Shown piece by piece: positions 45,163 to 59,089 of a stretch of DNA of 64,000 nt; within the stretch, counting starts at the first letter, position 1, and every line of letters begins with the position of its first letter. The translations under genes and the position numbers were made by a program. Below the pieces are notes generated by a model. It was given only the letters and a program-made list of their open reading frames with translations. It searched no databases and was not told the origin of the DNA. Source of the DNA: Termitomyces sp. T153 (Eukaryota; Basidiomycota; Agaricomycetes; Agaricales; Lyophyllaceae); assembly GCA_018296165.2 (NCBI GenBank), contig JACKQL020000011.1:806001-870000 (forward strand), written 5' to 3'.

Positions 45163-45747
45163 CTACCGCTGACGCCGACTGGATCGCCGAGAGCGATGTT
45201 CTCGTGGCTGACCAGACCGAGAGGCGTGATGTGAACGTGATTGGCTGGATTTAGAATGACGTGGCCTAGTTCGACTAGCATGGCTTGTTCTCGGTACCAC
45301 TGCAGGACGTGCTCCCCGAGAATTGCCAGTCGCCTGCCGCGGAGCAGATGAACGAGCGAGGACATTGGACGACCGACTTCGGTGACCGGCTGAGCGTGAA
45401 GAATATTTTGGAGATTTCTTTCGGTTAAAGAAGAAACTGAAGATACTTCGACCTTCAGCCTTACGTGCTTCTCTCTTTCTCCTGGCCTGGTCTCGTTTGA
45501 ACTTGGTGGCGTCTCGCATCTCCTGCATGCCCTGGAACAATGAGTCCGAACGTGGGCAGAATGCAAATCCACCTTAATTTACCTTGTTGCGGAGATCTTC
45601 ATTGCCGCTGAAGGTCCCTCGCCACTTGGCATAAAAGCCATGCATGAACGATGGATCTGGCTTCCGACGAGAGCCATCCGGATTGAACTGGCCAGGCTCA
45701 TTAGAAAAGGCTTGAATAAAGTAGATGCGCTCACCGAGGACGCCCAT
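45163..45747 (-). CDS. Protein with a conserved N-terminal segment and an Arg/Ser-rich tail, unknown function
   Basis: From an ATG at 45747: MGVLGERIYFIQAFSNEPGQ, FNPDGSRRKPDPSFMHGFYA and KWRGTFSGNEDLRNK, then a 53-bp intron, then GMQEMRDATKFKRDQARRKR and an Arg/Ser-rich tail ending RRSSRRQR. The tail resembles RS domains of RNA-binding proteins in composition only. The frame is open 5' of the chosen ATG (ITYHYEDR), directly after an acceptor at about 45783, so an upstream exon may exist. Frames in 45890-46292 look protein-like but none joins cleanly. An ATATAAAAG box on the minus strand near 45825-45833 could instead mark a promoter inside that region. Confidence 0.6.
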
Positions 45748-45782
45748 TCGATCTTCATAATGATATGTTATTGAACTGTTTA

Positions 45783-46292
45783 GAATAAGGATGGTAATAC
45801 AAGTTGTTAGTATGGGATGCTTTTATATCTGCAGAGATAGATGGATTAGGAAACTTGGACGCACCTTCCTCGTGCGCATCAATGAACCATCATAGCGTGG
45901 AGACGGTCCGGTAACCAAAGGCAGGCCACGTTTTTATCGCGCGTTTGGGGGCTGTGCCAGTGCAATGATCCATATATGCATGTTGGGAGAACATGCATGT
46001 CATGGCTGGTAAGTTTTCCGATTTGAGTGAAATTGAACATGATCCGGCATCTCTCCCGACAAGGACTGCGATTATCATATTGATCATCCGTAGACGAGCT
46101 CATACGTCCGTGCTCGCTCACACACGCTTGAATGTCCGCGACACCCGAATGTGAGAACTGAGTACTGAGTACTGAGTCCAGGGTACGCACGGACTGATTG
46201 TTCATTTTCCGGAACAATGACGTCAACAGATCCAAAAGCTGTCCGGTTCTGTAGTACCCGTCCGGCAACTTGAGTTGGCGGTACATAAGCAT
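45783..46292 (-). other. Region with weak coding signal upstream of the RS-rich gene
   Basis: One minus frame reads MTCMFSQHAYMDHCTGTAPK, RAIKTWPAFGYRTVSTL, TGA (45890-45892), then WFIDAHEEG before a GTGCGT donor. The sequence looks like protein across the stop, and the join to the next exon is out of phase. Either a decayed N-terminal part or chance. Another frame (45879-46292, 137 codons) is open but has no supporting motif. Confidence 0.35.
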
Positions 46293-46749
46293 TCCGATGC
46301 GCAGTCGGCTAAGGCTCGGTCGAGAACCAGGGATAGAGCAACTTCCGTGCGCGTACCGTAAGCCCAGTTCTATTCAACGGCTGACATTCTTCTAAGCATA
46401 ATCTTTTTGTACACTGCCTTGGGAAATTGCGTTGCGCCCGGCGGGTTTCCTGAAGAGGCTACGAAAAACGTGGAGGGCGGGCAGTGTTTAGCTTGCCTTT
46501 TTGGACTCCAAGCGCCACGTGTGCATCGCATTACTCCCGCCTAATTGAAATTTTCATTTTATGTCACCTCGGACACCGCTTCGAGATATTCCTCTTCAAC
46601 TTTACATTCATGAGAGCGCCACGGGATGGGAGCGTCGCACCGAACTGGGGCGGCGACATGACAATTCCGTCGTTACGGTACAAAAAGCAAGCTTTAATCG
46701 CCTGGATCCATAACCACCAGACAGTCACCAAAAAGTGAGAACGCCAAAA
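46293..46749. other. Intergenic region between the RS-rich gene and the phosphatase gene
   Basis: No exon recognised. It should contain the phosphatase promoter. No clear TATA box or repeat was noted. Confidence 0.4.
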
Positions 46750-47421
46750 ATGTGGAAAAACATCAACTCTGTCATTGACAACAGACTCTTCTTGGGAAAG
46801 TAAGTGATTTTCTTTAATCAGCATACTAATGACTAACCTCGATAGTATCTCGGCGGCGTGCTCCACGCGATCATTAACAGAGCGCCGCATTACCCATATC
46901 CTATCGGTCTGTAACGATCATATTCCTGCAGAACTGCCAGAGTCTGGATTGCGGCACATGCGTATCCCCGTCGAGGATGTTGATTACGAGGACATCTTGA
47001 TTCATCTTCCTTCTGCCTGTCAGTTTATTGAAGAAGCGTTACGTAGTGGAGGTAACGTCCTTGTTCACTGCGTTCAGGGAATTTCCCGCAGCGCAACAGT
47101 TGTTGCGGCCTACTGTAAGCCACTGACTAGCCGTCAAAATCAACTTCTTGACTGACTTTCTCTCTCAGTGATGTGGCGGCGGCGCGTTAACACTACTGAG
47201 GCGTTGGAAATGGTCAGAGCAGGTATGACTGCTCTTCACAGCATTTGAGTAACGTAACATCTACCTGCCCAGCTCGCGACCAGATCTGGCCCAATCCTGG
47301 TTTCCAAGAGCAGTTAGTGCTCTTTGAGCTCTGTCAATACGCCCCATCTCCCTCAAATGGGTATTATGCAAGCTGGAGAGTGAGACTCGATCGCAGGTTG
47401 AAGGCTGCGGGCTTACGATGA
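46750..47421 (+). CDS. Dual-specificity protein phosphatase
   Basis: Exon 1 MWKNINSVIDNRLFLGN joins across a 45-bp intron to ISAACSTRSLTERRITHILS, then LPESGLRHMRIPVEDVDYED and the active-site loop VHCVQGISRSATVVAAY (HCxxGxSRS: Cys nucleophile and Arg present). The third exon LMWRRRVNTTEALEMVRA and the fourth, ARDQIWPNPGFQEQLVLFEL, are the usual C-terminal helices. The general-acid Asp lies in the VEDVDYED segment. It is a compact DUSP with no extra domain, closest in layout to atypical small DUSPs. Substrate unknown. TGA at 47419-47421. Confidence 0.88.
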
Positions 47422-48125
47422 GTGTTACTACCTCCTCCTTTGTTACTTCCCTTTGTCTTTTCTTTCTCGCTTTCTTATACCTATTTATTCACATCTGTGA
47501 TATGTATTCTCTAGACTAGAAGTTTTCTCTCTTCTTTTATTATTTTATTGTTCTTTTTTGAGCTTCTGCATTTCACCTTCTTTTTCTGACCTTTCTTACC
47601 ATTTGACTCTGCTAACTTACAATCCCTCTGTATCCTCTGAGTGTAGGTCTCCGGCCAGTGAGCATCTCTTTACTTCCTTTCATTCATTCAGTACTCAGCT
47701 GACATTTCCTTCTCAGGCAGCTGACATCCACAAGATTTTGGATTTAACAGAAAACTTAAGGAAGTCGTCGTTATAGATCTGAAGTGGTCTTTCCGCACAT
47801 AGCTACGACGAGTATCTTTATCTATTTACACGTCATGACGTATGGTAAACGTGGCATACCGCTGGAAAAAATCAACAATTGTTCAAAGTGTACAGCAAAG
47901 CGGTTTGAGTCACACGGAATGAGCCTCAGTGGCTCACCGCAAATTGCTAGAGGGCTGCATACGTGTCGATTAGACATTCTACAGAGTTGCTTTGTATACT
48001 ATATAAAGGTCGTGTTTGTGCCACAGCGGAATTCCAAATAACTGTCACACGCAAACCCAACGCCCATCACAGCTCTCTCTGACTTGTCCACTTCACCTTT
48101 TACTTCGTCCTCACGCTCTTCTGCA
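47422..48125. other. Intergenic region, T- and C-rich; ARF promoter
   Basis: The first 350 bp are strongly pyrimidine-rich (CTTTCTTCTTTT-type runs), perhaps 3' UTR of the phosphatase. The last 150 bp before the ARF start include a TATATAAAG sequence near 48000 and CT-rich DNA, both common in highly expressed fungal promoters. No exon was seen. Confidence 0.45.
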
Positions 48126-48939
<814 letters not shown>

Positions 48940-49165
48940 AGAGCTTTTTCCATCTCATTGGTATTATTGCACGATCCTACACGATGCCGCAATACGTCTC
49001 CACCACTAGTTTTTCGCTCACGTCAATTTCATCTCTCACACTTTACTCTTTGTGTTCTGTGTATCCTCCCGACCATGGGGTTTCTTAAATTGCTCGTTCA
49101 CATAGATCAATGATCATACCATACGATACTTTACCATTACACAGGGATTCTCGCTTCAAATGTTC

Positions 49166-52096
49166 TCACCGGCCTTCACCAGGAAATACTCTTCCAACAG
49201 CATCAGCCTCTTTCCTGCGCTTCTCAGCCAATTCCCGTGCCGCGGGATCACGCTGGGTGGCACCAAACCTTGCCAATTTATCCAGTAGTGATTGTAGGCG
49301 TTTGGGTTTGACAGCACTGTATGATGTATGTCTCATGGCGGGCACTAAATATTCATGGACTGTGTCGGACAAAGGAATTGAAGATGTCTAAATTTCTGTC
49401 TCAATCCAATCGATAATACGATAGAGTGATCATCACTAACCATTCGTAGCTCCACGAAGACTGAGGACAAATGTGACCTTCCGATCCGCTTGAGCTCCTC
49501 ATCCAGAAAATCAACGTCAACCAAAATGTTGGAGATCGCATTCTCATTCATAATTGAGATGTCTCGGCCAGTCAAGAAATTCTGGTCGTTGATTTTCAGG
49601 ATAAGCACTAACTGGGCTAGTTGCACATACCATCAGGCATCCGGCGATATATTCCAGGGCTCCCTTGTATGCTTCATCTTTATAAGCTTCTTTGATCACG
49701 AGGGAGTCGACGACGGTGGTGAGCCAATTTACCAACTCGTAAAGGTACATGCTTGGCGCATCCTCCCTTGTCGCAGGCGTCCATTCATATTCAGAGAGTT
49801 CGAAGAACTGGTCTAGTTTCGACGTGATCAGACCAGTGATACGTCCGAGAGAACGTATTAGCGTTGCCTCAAAGGAGGCTCGTGCTGTTAGCCGGATCGC
49901 GCCACCACGTTGCGCAGATCTGAAGAGCATAGAATATTAGGCACTCAGAAACTAGACTATTCTGAGTCGTGGGCAACACAACGCACTGAAGGTTCGCGAG
50001 CGAACGTTCCAGCTCGGGACACAATGCTTGGAAGTATTCCAAGTTGGTAATAATTTGGGCGATTTGCGAAAGGGTTGATAAGCTTGCTAGTCTTCTACCT
50101 ATTGCTTCACTAACGTGTTCGGTTAGAAGATTATCTAGTGACTGGAATAATTGTCAATAACTTGCGGCCGGTATCAATGACAAAATTTTATTACCTTGTT
50201 CAGGAGTTCGTCAATGTTGCTGTAATGTTGTGAAACGCCGTCAGTATAGGCATAAAACTTGTCAATAAACCCATGTATCTGAGTGCGGCATGAGTCAAAA
50301 ACGTAAGTTGCTGGGGAGGACATCAAACAATACATCTTGACAGCAGAGATAAAAGGTTTGAGACCACGGGAGAGTAAATGGAGGATGTGACCTGTGAACG
50401 TTGCATCAATTAAACAGATAACGTAGAAGCTGAAGGCCTACTGCTTGATTCGGGCTTTGTCAGTATCTGCAAGTAAAACTACCTCGAGAACGGCGTCAGT
50501 CTCGGTTTGTGCTTCAATTTGCATGGGTTGATGGTCATCCTGATAAACGATCTGGAAATCTCTGGTGAGTGACATTCTAACATGTTACTATGACATACTG
50601 ATTCGAAGCGTCGGCTGAATTGGGTTTCAAGCAGTTTGGCATACCTCTCGAAGAGGAGAAGGATAAAACTTTGCAGAGGATCAGTAGAGTACGGAGAGGT
50701 CTGTCAGTCCACTAGGTCAGTAGAATTACGAAGGATGTGAACGGAGCAATCACCTCCAAGGTCATGATGAAACCAAGAAGACATTCTTTAACCCGGAAGT
50801 ATTCATCGGGATCTTTCTCTGTTTGAAGGGCGTTTGTTATGGAACTTGTAAGGCCAGCAACCAGGGAATCCCATAATTCCTTAACTTCACGTTCGGACCG
50901 AAATGAGTTTGTGGTTTCGAGGACATGGGTTTCAACGATGAAGAATCCGGAAATTTCTTGGGTTAGCTGAGGAAGGAATGCCAATGGTAATGGGTTAGGC
51001 AGGATAAGGTCCGATTGTGCCTTCAAACGTTCCTTGAGCACAATCATGAGACATATTGCCAAGTGTCTCACCTTTCTATCGGCCTGGTATGATCTTTGCA
51101 GCTCGTCCAGCGAGTTTAAAGTGGTATATATGTGGATACACTCGAACAAGGGTGTAAAGTCCACACAAATGGAATCATTATCAAGTACATTGACTTGATT
51201 ACTGCAATTTCAGCAAAAGCTTCTAATAGCGCAGAAATTTTGAGACGAACATTCAGTCTTTTCGTAGGTTATCATTTCAACAGCGCTTCCGACTCGGCTT
51301 CGTCGAAGTGACGAATCTTTCTCACGTCTAGAACGCCAGCGACGCGTCCGAGTCTCCATGGCTTCGTTCGCTAGTCGCCCTACTTCTGCACTCACATTAC
51401 GAATCTCAAGAAGCCACTGTTTCATCGATGCTGTTACTGCGTCTTTAATCTGGGCGCGTAGTGACGGTAACGAAGAGAGAAGATGTTGAAACAACGGGGT
51501 TTGCGAGAGCGAAGTTGATGGCATGCTCTGTATGTCTTCAAGAGACTGCGAAACAATATATTGTTACAAAAGGGAGTACTCCATACGCGATATAGACAAC
51601 AGACCCGCAGCGCGCCCCAGTATTTTCCTTCCTGAATCATTTCTCCGACGCGATTAACGACATCTAATACCCGAAGGCACGCCTGCAAAGTGTCGATAGC
51701 CTCGTCCAAATTTGCAGCGGTCTTCTTAGATTGCAGAAGAGCACGCTTTTTCTCGACTAGACCGCGTCCTAGCTGCGAAACACTAGCATCCAGAGATTGG
51801 ATATTCTCTTTCATCTTGTCGGTATATGACTTGACCGTAAAAAGAGTAGATACAGAGGAAATAAAGTCTTGGTAGTTGTCTCCACATATCTTCTCTATCT
51901 CAGCATCTTTGAAGTCGATGAGGCCCCGAACTGTGCGAAGGAAGACCTCTTGTTGGCGGTTGCTATGTATTTGCTTAATGATAGGGCCAAGTTGTTCAAG
52001 ATTCTCAGACGAGGACGAAGGATCCAGAAGATGTATCTGTTGGAGTTGTTGGTCAATGTTTTCCTGGGTAAACTGGGGTCGTCGACGGGGAGGCAT
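49166..52096 (-). CDS. SEC15: Exocyst complex subunit Sec15 (EXOC6 family)
   Basis: Sec15 is the exocyst subunit that binds the vesicle Rab GTPase (Sec4). MPPRRRPQFTQENIDQQLQQ at 52096 is followed by LLDPSSSSENLEQLGPIIKQ, NYQDFISSVSTLFTVKSYTD, VSQLGRGLVEKKRALLQSKK and TLQACLRVLDVVNRVGEMIQ. The next exons give QTPLFQHLLSSLPSLRAQIK, RRWRSRREKDSSLRRSRVGS and DFTPLFECIHIYTTLNSLDE, and continue through many short introns to the C-terminal YSAVKPKRLQSLLDKLARFG, ending VFPGEGR with the stop at 49166-49168. An ATG four codons upstream (52108) is also in frame. It is divergent from the HAD gene across 163 bp and convergent with ARF. Confidence 0.92.
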
Positions 52097-52259
52097 CGCA
52101 TGAAACAATAGGCAGACTCAACTGGCAATGTTCGTTGTGTTTGTCACCGTCCTTGCACCCAAACATTCAATGAAAGACCGATGAATCCGCAAAACATATC
52201 GCCGGTTTACAATTGTCACCATCCCCAGTCTCCATTTCTCATCGCTTTCAGGAGCCACA

Positions 52260-53343
52260 ATGCCCGTCACCGCCTTTGTTGTGGATGCACTGTATGTCCT
52301 CATTCTCTTGTCTTCATGACATGCACCGCTCGACTTAAATTGCATCAGCCTGTTCGACATGGATGGAACTCTTGTCGATTCGACTGCCGGAGTTGTTGGC
52401 GCTTGGGAGCTGTTTAGAGAAAAATATTCAACCATTGACGTTCACAACATTCTTAGTTGTACGTAGGACTTCTCGGACCCTCGAAGTGACTCTCATTGCA
52501 TCAATAGCGGCACATGGTATTCGGACTGTAGATAATCTCAGGAGCCACTGCGGAATCCAAGATACCGATGAACTCGAGGTAGGCCTTCACCGTTCTCTTA
52601 AGTGACGGTATTCACTCGGCGTTGTCAAAGCGGGAAGCGCAACGATTCGAGGAGGCCATTGTTTCGACGTCAAAGGAAGGTGGGCGTCAAGGAATAATCC
52701 GGCTTCCTGGAGTGGCCGATGCCCTGGTACAGGTATGGCTCTTTTCATTCGCGTTTTCGCCTGTCATGATCATTTGTAGATTGCAGCAGCGAGACACCAC
52801 CCTAATCCTGTCTGGGCTATCTGCACATCTGCAACACGCACCTACGCTTTGTCTGCTCTCCGGATAGCCGGGATCCCAGTTCCCGATGTCTTCGTTGCCG
52901 CCGAAGATGTAAAAAAAGGCAAACCCTTGTGCGCACGTCATGACTATTCATAATTTGACATGTTGATCGGCAATTATCGATTTAGTCCCGACCCCTACTT
53001 GCTCGGAGCTAAACAATGTGGTGTGAAAGCCAAGAACTGTAAGATCTCAGAAAGATATCTATGAAAAGCCACGGTTTAGAATTACCTCGTCATCCAGGCG
53101 TCGTTTTCGAGGATGCTCCTTCCGGCATTCGAAGCGGCAATGAAGCAGGTTGTAAGACCGTCGCACTCCTTACTACCCACAGCCGAACACAGCTGGAACA
53201 AGCCAAACCTGACTTCATAGTCAAAGATCTCTCCAAGTACGTGTTCTTTGACTTGACTAGTGTATGATCCAACCCAAGGTTCTAGAGTTACCCTCAAACT
53301 GTTGGAGAAAGGTGTAGAGGTCATCGTTCATGAAGATTATTAG
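52260..53343 (+). CDS. HAD-superfamily sugar/polyol-phosphatase (glycerol-1-phosphatase/DOG-like)
   Basis: Seven exons join in frame from ATG 52260. MPVTAFVVDAL is followed by LFDMDGTLVDSTAGVVGAWE (motif I, DxD nucleophile and acid), a helical cap (SSAHGIRTVDNLRSHCGI), IRLPGVADALVQ, AICTSATRTYALSALRIAG (motif II Ser/Thr), GKPFPDPYLLGAKQCGV (motif III Lys), VVFEDAPSGIRSGNEAGCKT (motif IV acidic pair) and a C-terminal VTLKLLEKGVEVIVHEDY with TAG at 53341-53343. The layout is that of yeast Gpp/Dog phosphatases, which act on glycerol-phosphate or 2-deoxyglucose-phosphate. The exact substrate cannot be told. Confidence 0.87.
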
Positions 53344-53667
53344 GTAGGACAATTAGAGAAAAGTCACTAGATCACCATTCCAGCTTACATACCCAATCCA
53401 TACCTGGGATACTAAACCAGAGCTCGAGATGTACGTACCATACAAATTATGACCTAGACAGAATAGCTTGTAGACTCCTAGAGAATAAAAAGATTTATGA
53501 TAACAAAACCTGTTATTCAGGCAACGAAAGCGGTACATAATGCAAAAAAAAATAACGATCATATAATGACAAGAGGAGTGTAAGGTATGCGTATAGGGAA
53601 GACGGGTATTTTGGATTTCCCTAGATGCTTGCGATAGGGAAAGATACTTTCACCTCTTGCAAACTCT

Positions 53668-55548
<1,881 letters not shown>

Positions 55549-55736
55549 CGTTCGTTAATAGATTAAAGGCAGTAGACGTTGGTCAGAAAGAGTGAACTAG
55601 TCGCTCTTGTACAGAGTGGTCAGAGGGCAAGCCAATCAACTAAAAATCTTGCCCACGCCTTCCTTGTTTGGCTTCCCCGTGTCCGGCCGCCGACCACTAA
55701 GCGACGGCATTGATTGAGAACATATAATAATTACTA

Positions 55737-58700
55737 TCATGTTGCTACAAGCGCGTGCAGGTTGTAAATCTCCTGCCGTACAGTATAATACACATCAGAT
55801 ACATTTCCCTCGATTTCGACCTTTCCCATCGCCGTCTTGCGCACCGCAACAGAATCTTCCAATGATTCTGAACCCGTATTGCCTTTGGCACCAGCTCCAC
55901 AAATAAGCACACCCTCACCGATGAGCTCTGCCTGGACGCCGACGGCAGCCAAGCGCGCTTTGAGCGCTGTCAGTTTTAGCTCGCCAATCATGGTGGAATG
56001 CGGAAGCTTGGAAGCTGGACGAGCTCCCAAGATTCTAGGTTCTTCTGCTGTCTTAACGACGGTTTTGACCGCAGGAGGAGCCGTCAAGATGGGCTCCAGA
56101 ATTGGAACTGTAGCGTTGGCATGTGCGACAATTCTACCAGTTACATATCCCACTTCATTTTCTTCGAACTAGAAAGTAGCGTATAAGACAAGGACGGAAA
56201 AATGCGTCTTGGATACATACTCGAGACATTTTGAGTGCAGCCAAAAGTTCGTCGCTGATTGAGATAGAAAAACTATTCGTTTGCTGTCCAATTTGCACAC
56301 TTTCACCTACTACAGGAGAAAAGATGTCCTTTGTCATCGAACGAATGTTCGCACAGCTTTCAATCAAAGCGTCTGTGGCGTCTGAAGAGGCGTGTACAAT
56401 AATCTGTAAAGTTTTAGCGGTCAAAAACACTGGCGCACATTTATTTTACCATTTTACGTGGATTGATTTGGGGTACAATCGTTTTGACGGCACGACCATC
56501 ATTCAAACCCTCCATGTCCACAAACAATAATCGGCATGCTAACTGAACTTTAACCTCTGATGAAACAAATTTGGAGGGTGGTTCCTGGATCGCTTTCTGA
56601 ACAGCATTCAATGTGGTCGCGGTGTTTCAGGGAAGAAAAGGCGACATACCCTTGCATCCTCCTCAGCAAGTGATTGCAAGCGATAGCTTTTTGCCTCATC
56701 ACTTTCGGCCTCTTCTTCAAGGACCTTACCTTTCCGTAGCCACATGCCGACGTCAACAGTCTCCCCATACTCATCTACACGTCTCTTCTTCTCAACGTAA
56801 GGAAACATCCTGAATCGTGTCGCTTGCCCGCCGACCGATTTGAAGGACGAAATTGACTTCGAGACATTGCCCTTGAGGTATATGTCATAGGACAGAAACT
56901 GCTTTGTCAAACCCTCGTCCCCATCGATTCCCCAATCCACGTCCCCAGTACCTCTATCTGCCTTTCGCCGTCGCCCTCCATCCTCCTTGCTATCCCTGTC
57001 CGCATCCATCAAATCATCTTCCAGAGCTTGGCGAACCTCGTCCTCTTCTGCATCAGAGTCAGTATCAGAATCGCTGTCGTCTTCGTCCGCCTCAAGCATC
57101 CTTTGATTGCGAGCGAGCGCAGCTTGTTGAGCAGCCTCTTTCTCTTTTGCGGCGCGTTCTTTTTCTTGATATGCTTCTAGCTCAGCACCTTGTAATGGGA
57201 CCTTATGGTTCATCTTTGTGAAATCAAATCAAGAGAACATCTGGAGGGTGATACAGAAAATCCATACCCGAAGTCTGAGGGTCCCATCCATCATAACATT
57301 ACTTCCAATCCGACCCTTGTCCCATTTATCGTCGGCCCGCTGCGAATCGTCCCATTTCTCGAAGAGGTCGCGCCCCAATGTCCCATCCTCACTCCGTCCT
57401 GTCAATAGGACGACGTTATCAGGAACAGCTGCAAAGTCAGCAAAAAGGTTCCTTGATGGACCATGCGACAATGACGCAGGAACAGCAAGTATTAATTTGG
57501 GGTCTTTCGAGGAGTAAGTTTGTAGAAGTGCTTGAGGATTAGGAAAGAACTCCAGGTGCCTGGGAAGTAGAAATCAACAAGTGTCGGGAGGTGAGATCAC
57601 GTTTATGAACCTACTTAAAGCGTAGCGCAAATGCCCCCAAGGCTTCTTCATCCCCATCGTCGTCATTGCGTTTTCGCTTGTTGACCTGACGGCTTCCTGT
57701 ACCTTCTTCACCTACATCTTCCTTACTGACAGTTCCGCCAAGCCACTCCATCATACTTCGTACAAATGTCAGCATTTCTCTTCCCGATCTTGACAGGAGA
57801 CATATTGGATATCGAAGTCGTGAATAGTTCCAGTGCTGATCGAGCAAGACAAGCAACTCCAGGACTCGGGTGCTGGCGTCACATGGCACGAGTAGTGAAG
57901 AACGGGACGAGAGAGTCGATGTTATAGTATCTGTAGACAGTTAAACATTTGTATGGAGGTGTTGATGGGCTGCAGGATACCGATGAGAGCTGCGTCACGA
58001 TCCTTTCGTCGACTCGTTAGGACAACTGTTCTGTCAGCATCAGTGATCAGCAAGTCGGGCCTTGCTAAAGGTTCAAAGACTCCGCCACCAGCTTGACGCA
58101 TGAGTACCGTTCCATCGAGATGACGCTCCTTCATGTGGTTTATATTTACGGCGTAAAGGATCGTTCCTGATGAAGGCGATCTTATTTTCCATATTGTGCC
58201 ACCGAGTGTGTGTCCTGCATTGAAGGGTATAATGGTCAAGCCTTGGCACTTTCCTAGAGATCTGAGTCAATAACTGGTCAGGAGCTCAGAAACAAATGAA
58301 AGACCTTGAAGGTGAGTTGGTTGTGAGTACCGAAGGGTATTGATAGAATCAAACGCGTCTTGGACTTCAGCTAAAGTGGCAACATATTTTCCTTTCTTTC
58401 CATCTTTCTTCGGTGGCGAAGGTGGTGTCGATCCATCGGTCAAATCCATGCCGTCAGAGTCGAGTTTAAGTTTGTCCTCCTTCTCGTTTCCGACATCCTC
58501 TTCTTCCCGAAGACCTTCGACATCTTCGGTAACCGCAATCCTTCCCATGGCTTGAACAGGGAGTGTTGTGTATGTAGAAGCTTTCAAACCCCATCTCGAG
58601 TATGCGTAGGGGTAGAGGCCAGTATGAGCCAGGTCGCCGTGAGAGAGAAGGACGAGATCGATCGTCGGTGCAACGCTAGCAATTGCATCAGTCTCCATAA

Positions 58701-58930
58701 GAATTCTATTCCCATAAGTCAACATACTCTCGGAGAGCATTGCAATAGGTTTCCCAATGGTAAGCAGCCTCTTCTGAACCTTCCGGAATTATTGTATGAT
58801 GAGGCTCGGGGGCCCAGTCAGGCGAGCCACAGTCTAAAAGTATCCGAACATCATCTACTTGCAACAGATAGGCTAATGGACTCGTTTGAGACGAACGGGC
58901 AGCACCAGAGAGCGGCGTAAAAGTGATCAT
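55737..58930 (-). CDS. CFT2: Cleavage and polyadenylation specificity factor subunit 2 (CPSF100/Cft2)
   Basis: The start MITFTPLSGAARSSQTSPLA at 58930 and LLQVDDVRILLDCGSPDW open a metallo-beta-lactamase domain. The zinc motif is degenerate as in CPSF100: LLSHGDLAHTGLYPYAYSR in place of HxHxDH. Next are FNAGHTLGGTIWKI, NHMKERHLDGTVL, the beta-CASP part (LLVPCDASTRVLELLVLLDQ, LLSRSGREMLTFVRSMMEW), LLTGRSEDGTLGRDLFEKW, a long acidic insert (EDDSDSDTDSDAEEDEV), KGNVSKSISSFK, FPYVEKKRRVDEYGE and the C-terminal RMMBL-type region (LKARLAAVGVQAELIGEGVL). The stop is at 55737. It acts as the non-catalytic partner of the CPSF73 endonuclease in mRNA 3' processing. It is divergent from the hydrolase gene over 159 bp. 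Confidence 0.9.
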
Positions 58931-59089
58931 GGGCCAGGAGAATGCCAACAACTTTTCTAGCAAACAACGCGCTTGTTTGACTGGCACGTGGGATCTAAAT
59001 ACTACATGTAGAATCTGGTGTGACGTCAGTTGAACAGTTGTGAAACGACAGCATGAGGGGCAGCACGTTTCCGCCACTCTGCCTCTTCA

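Noticed and set aside
56904..57221. 105-codon plus-strand Pro-rich frame
   Set aside because: It is antisense to the acidic insert of CPSF2.
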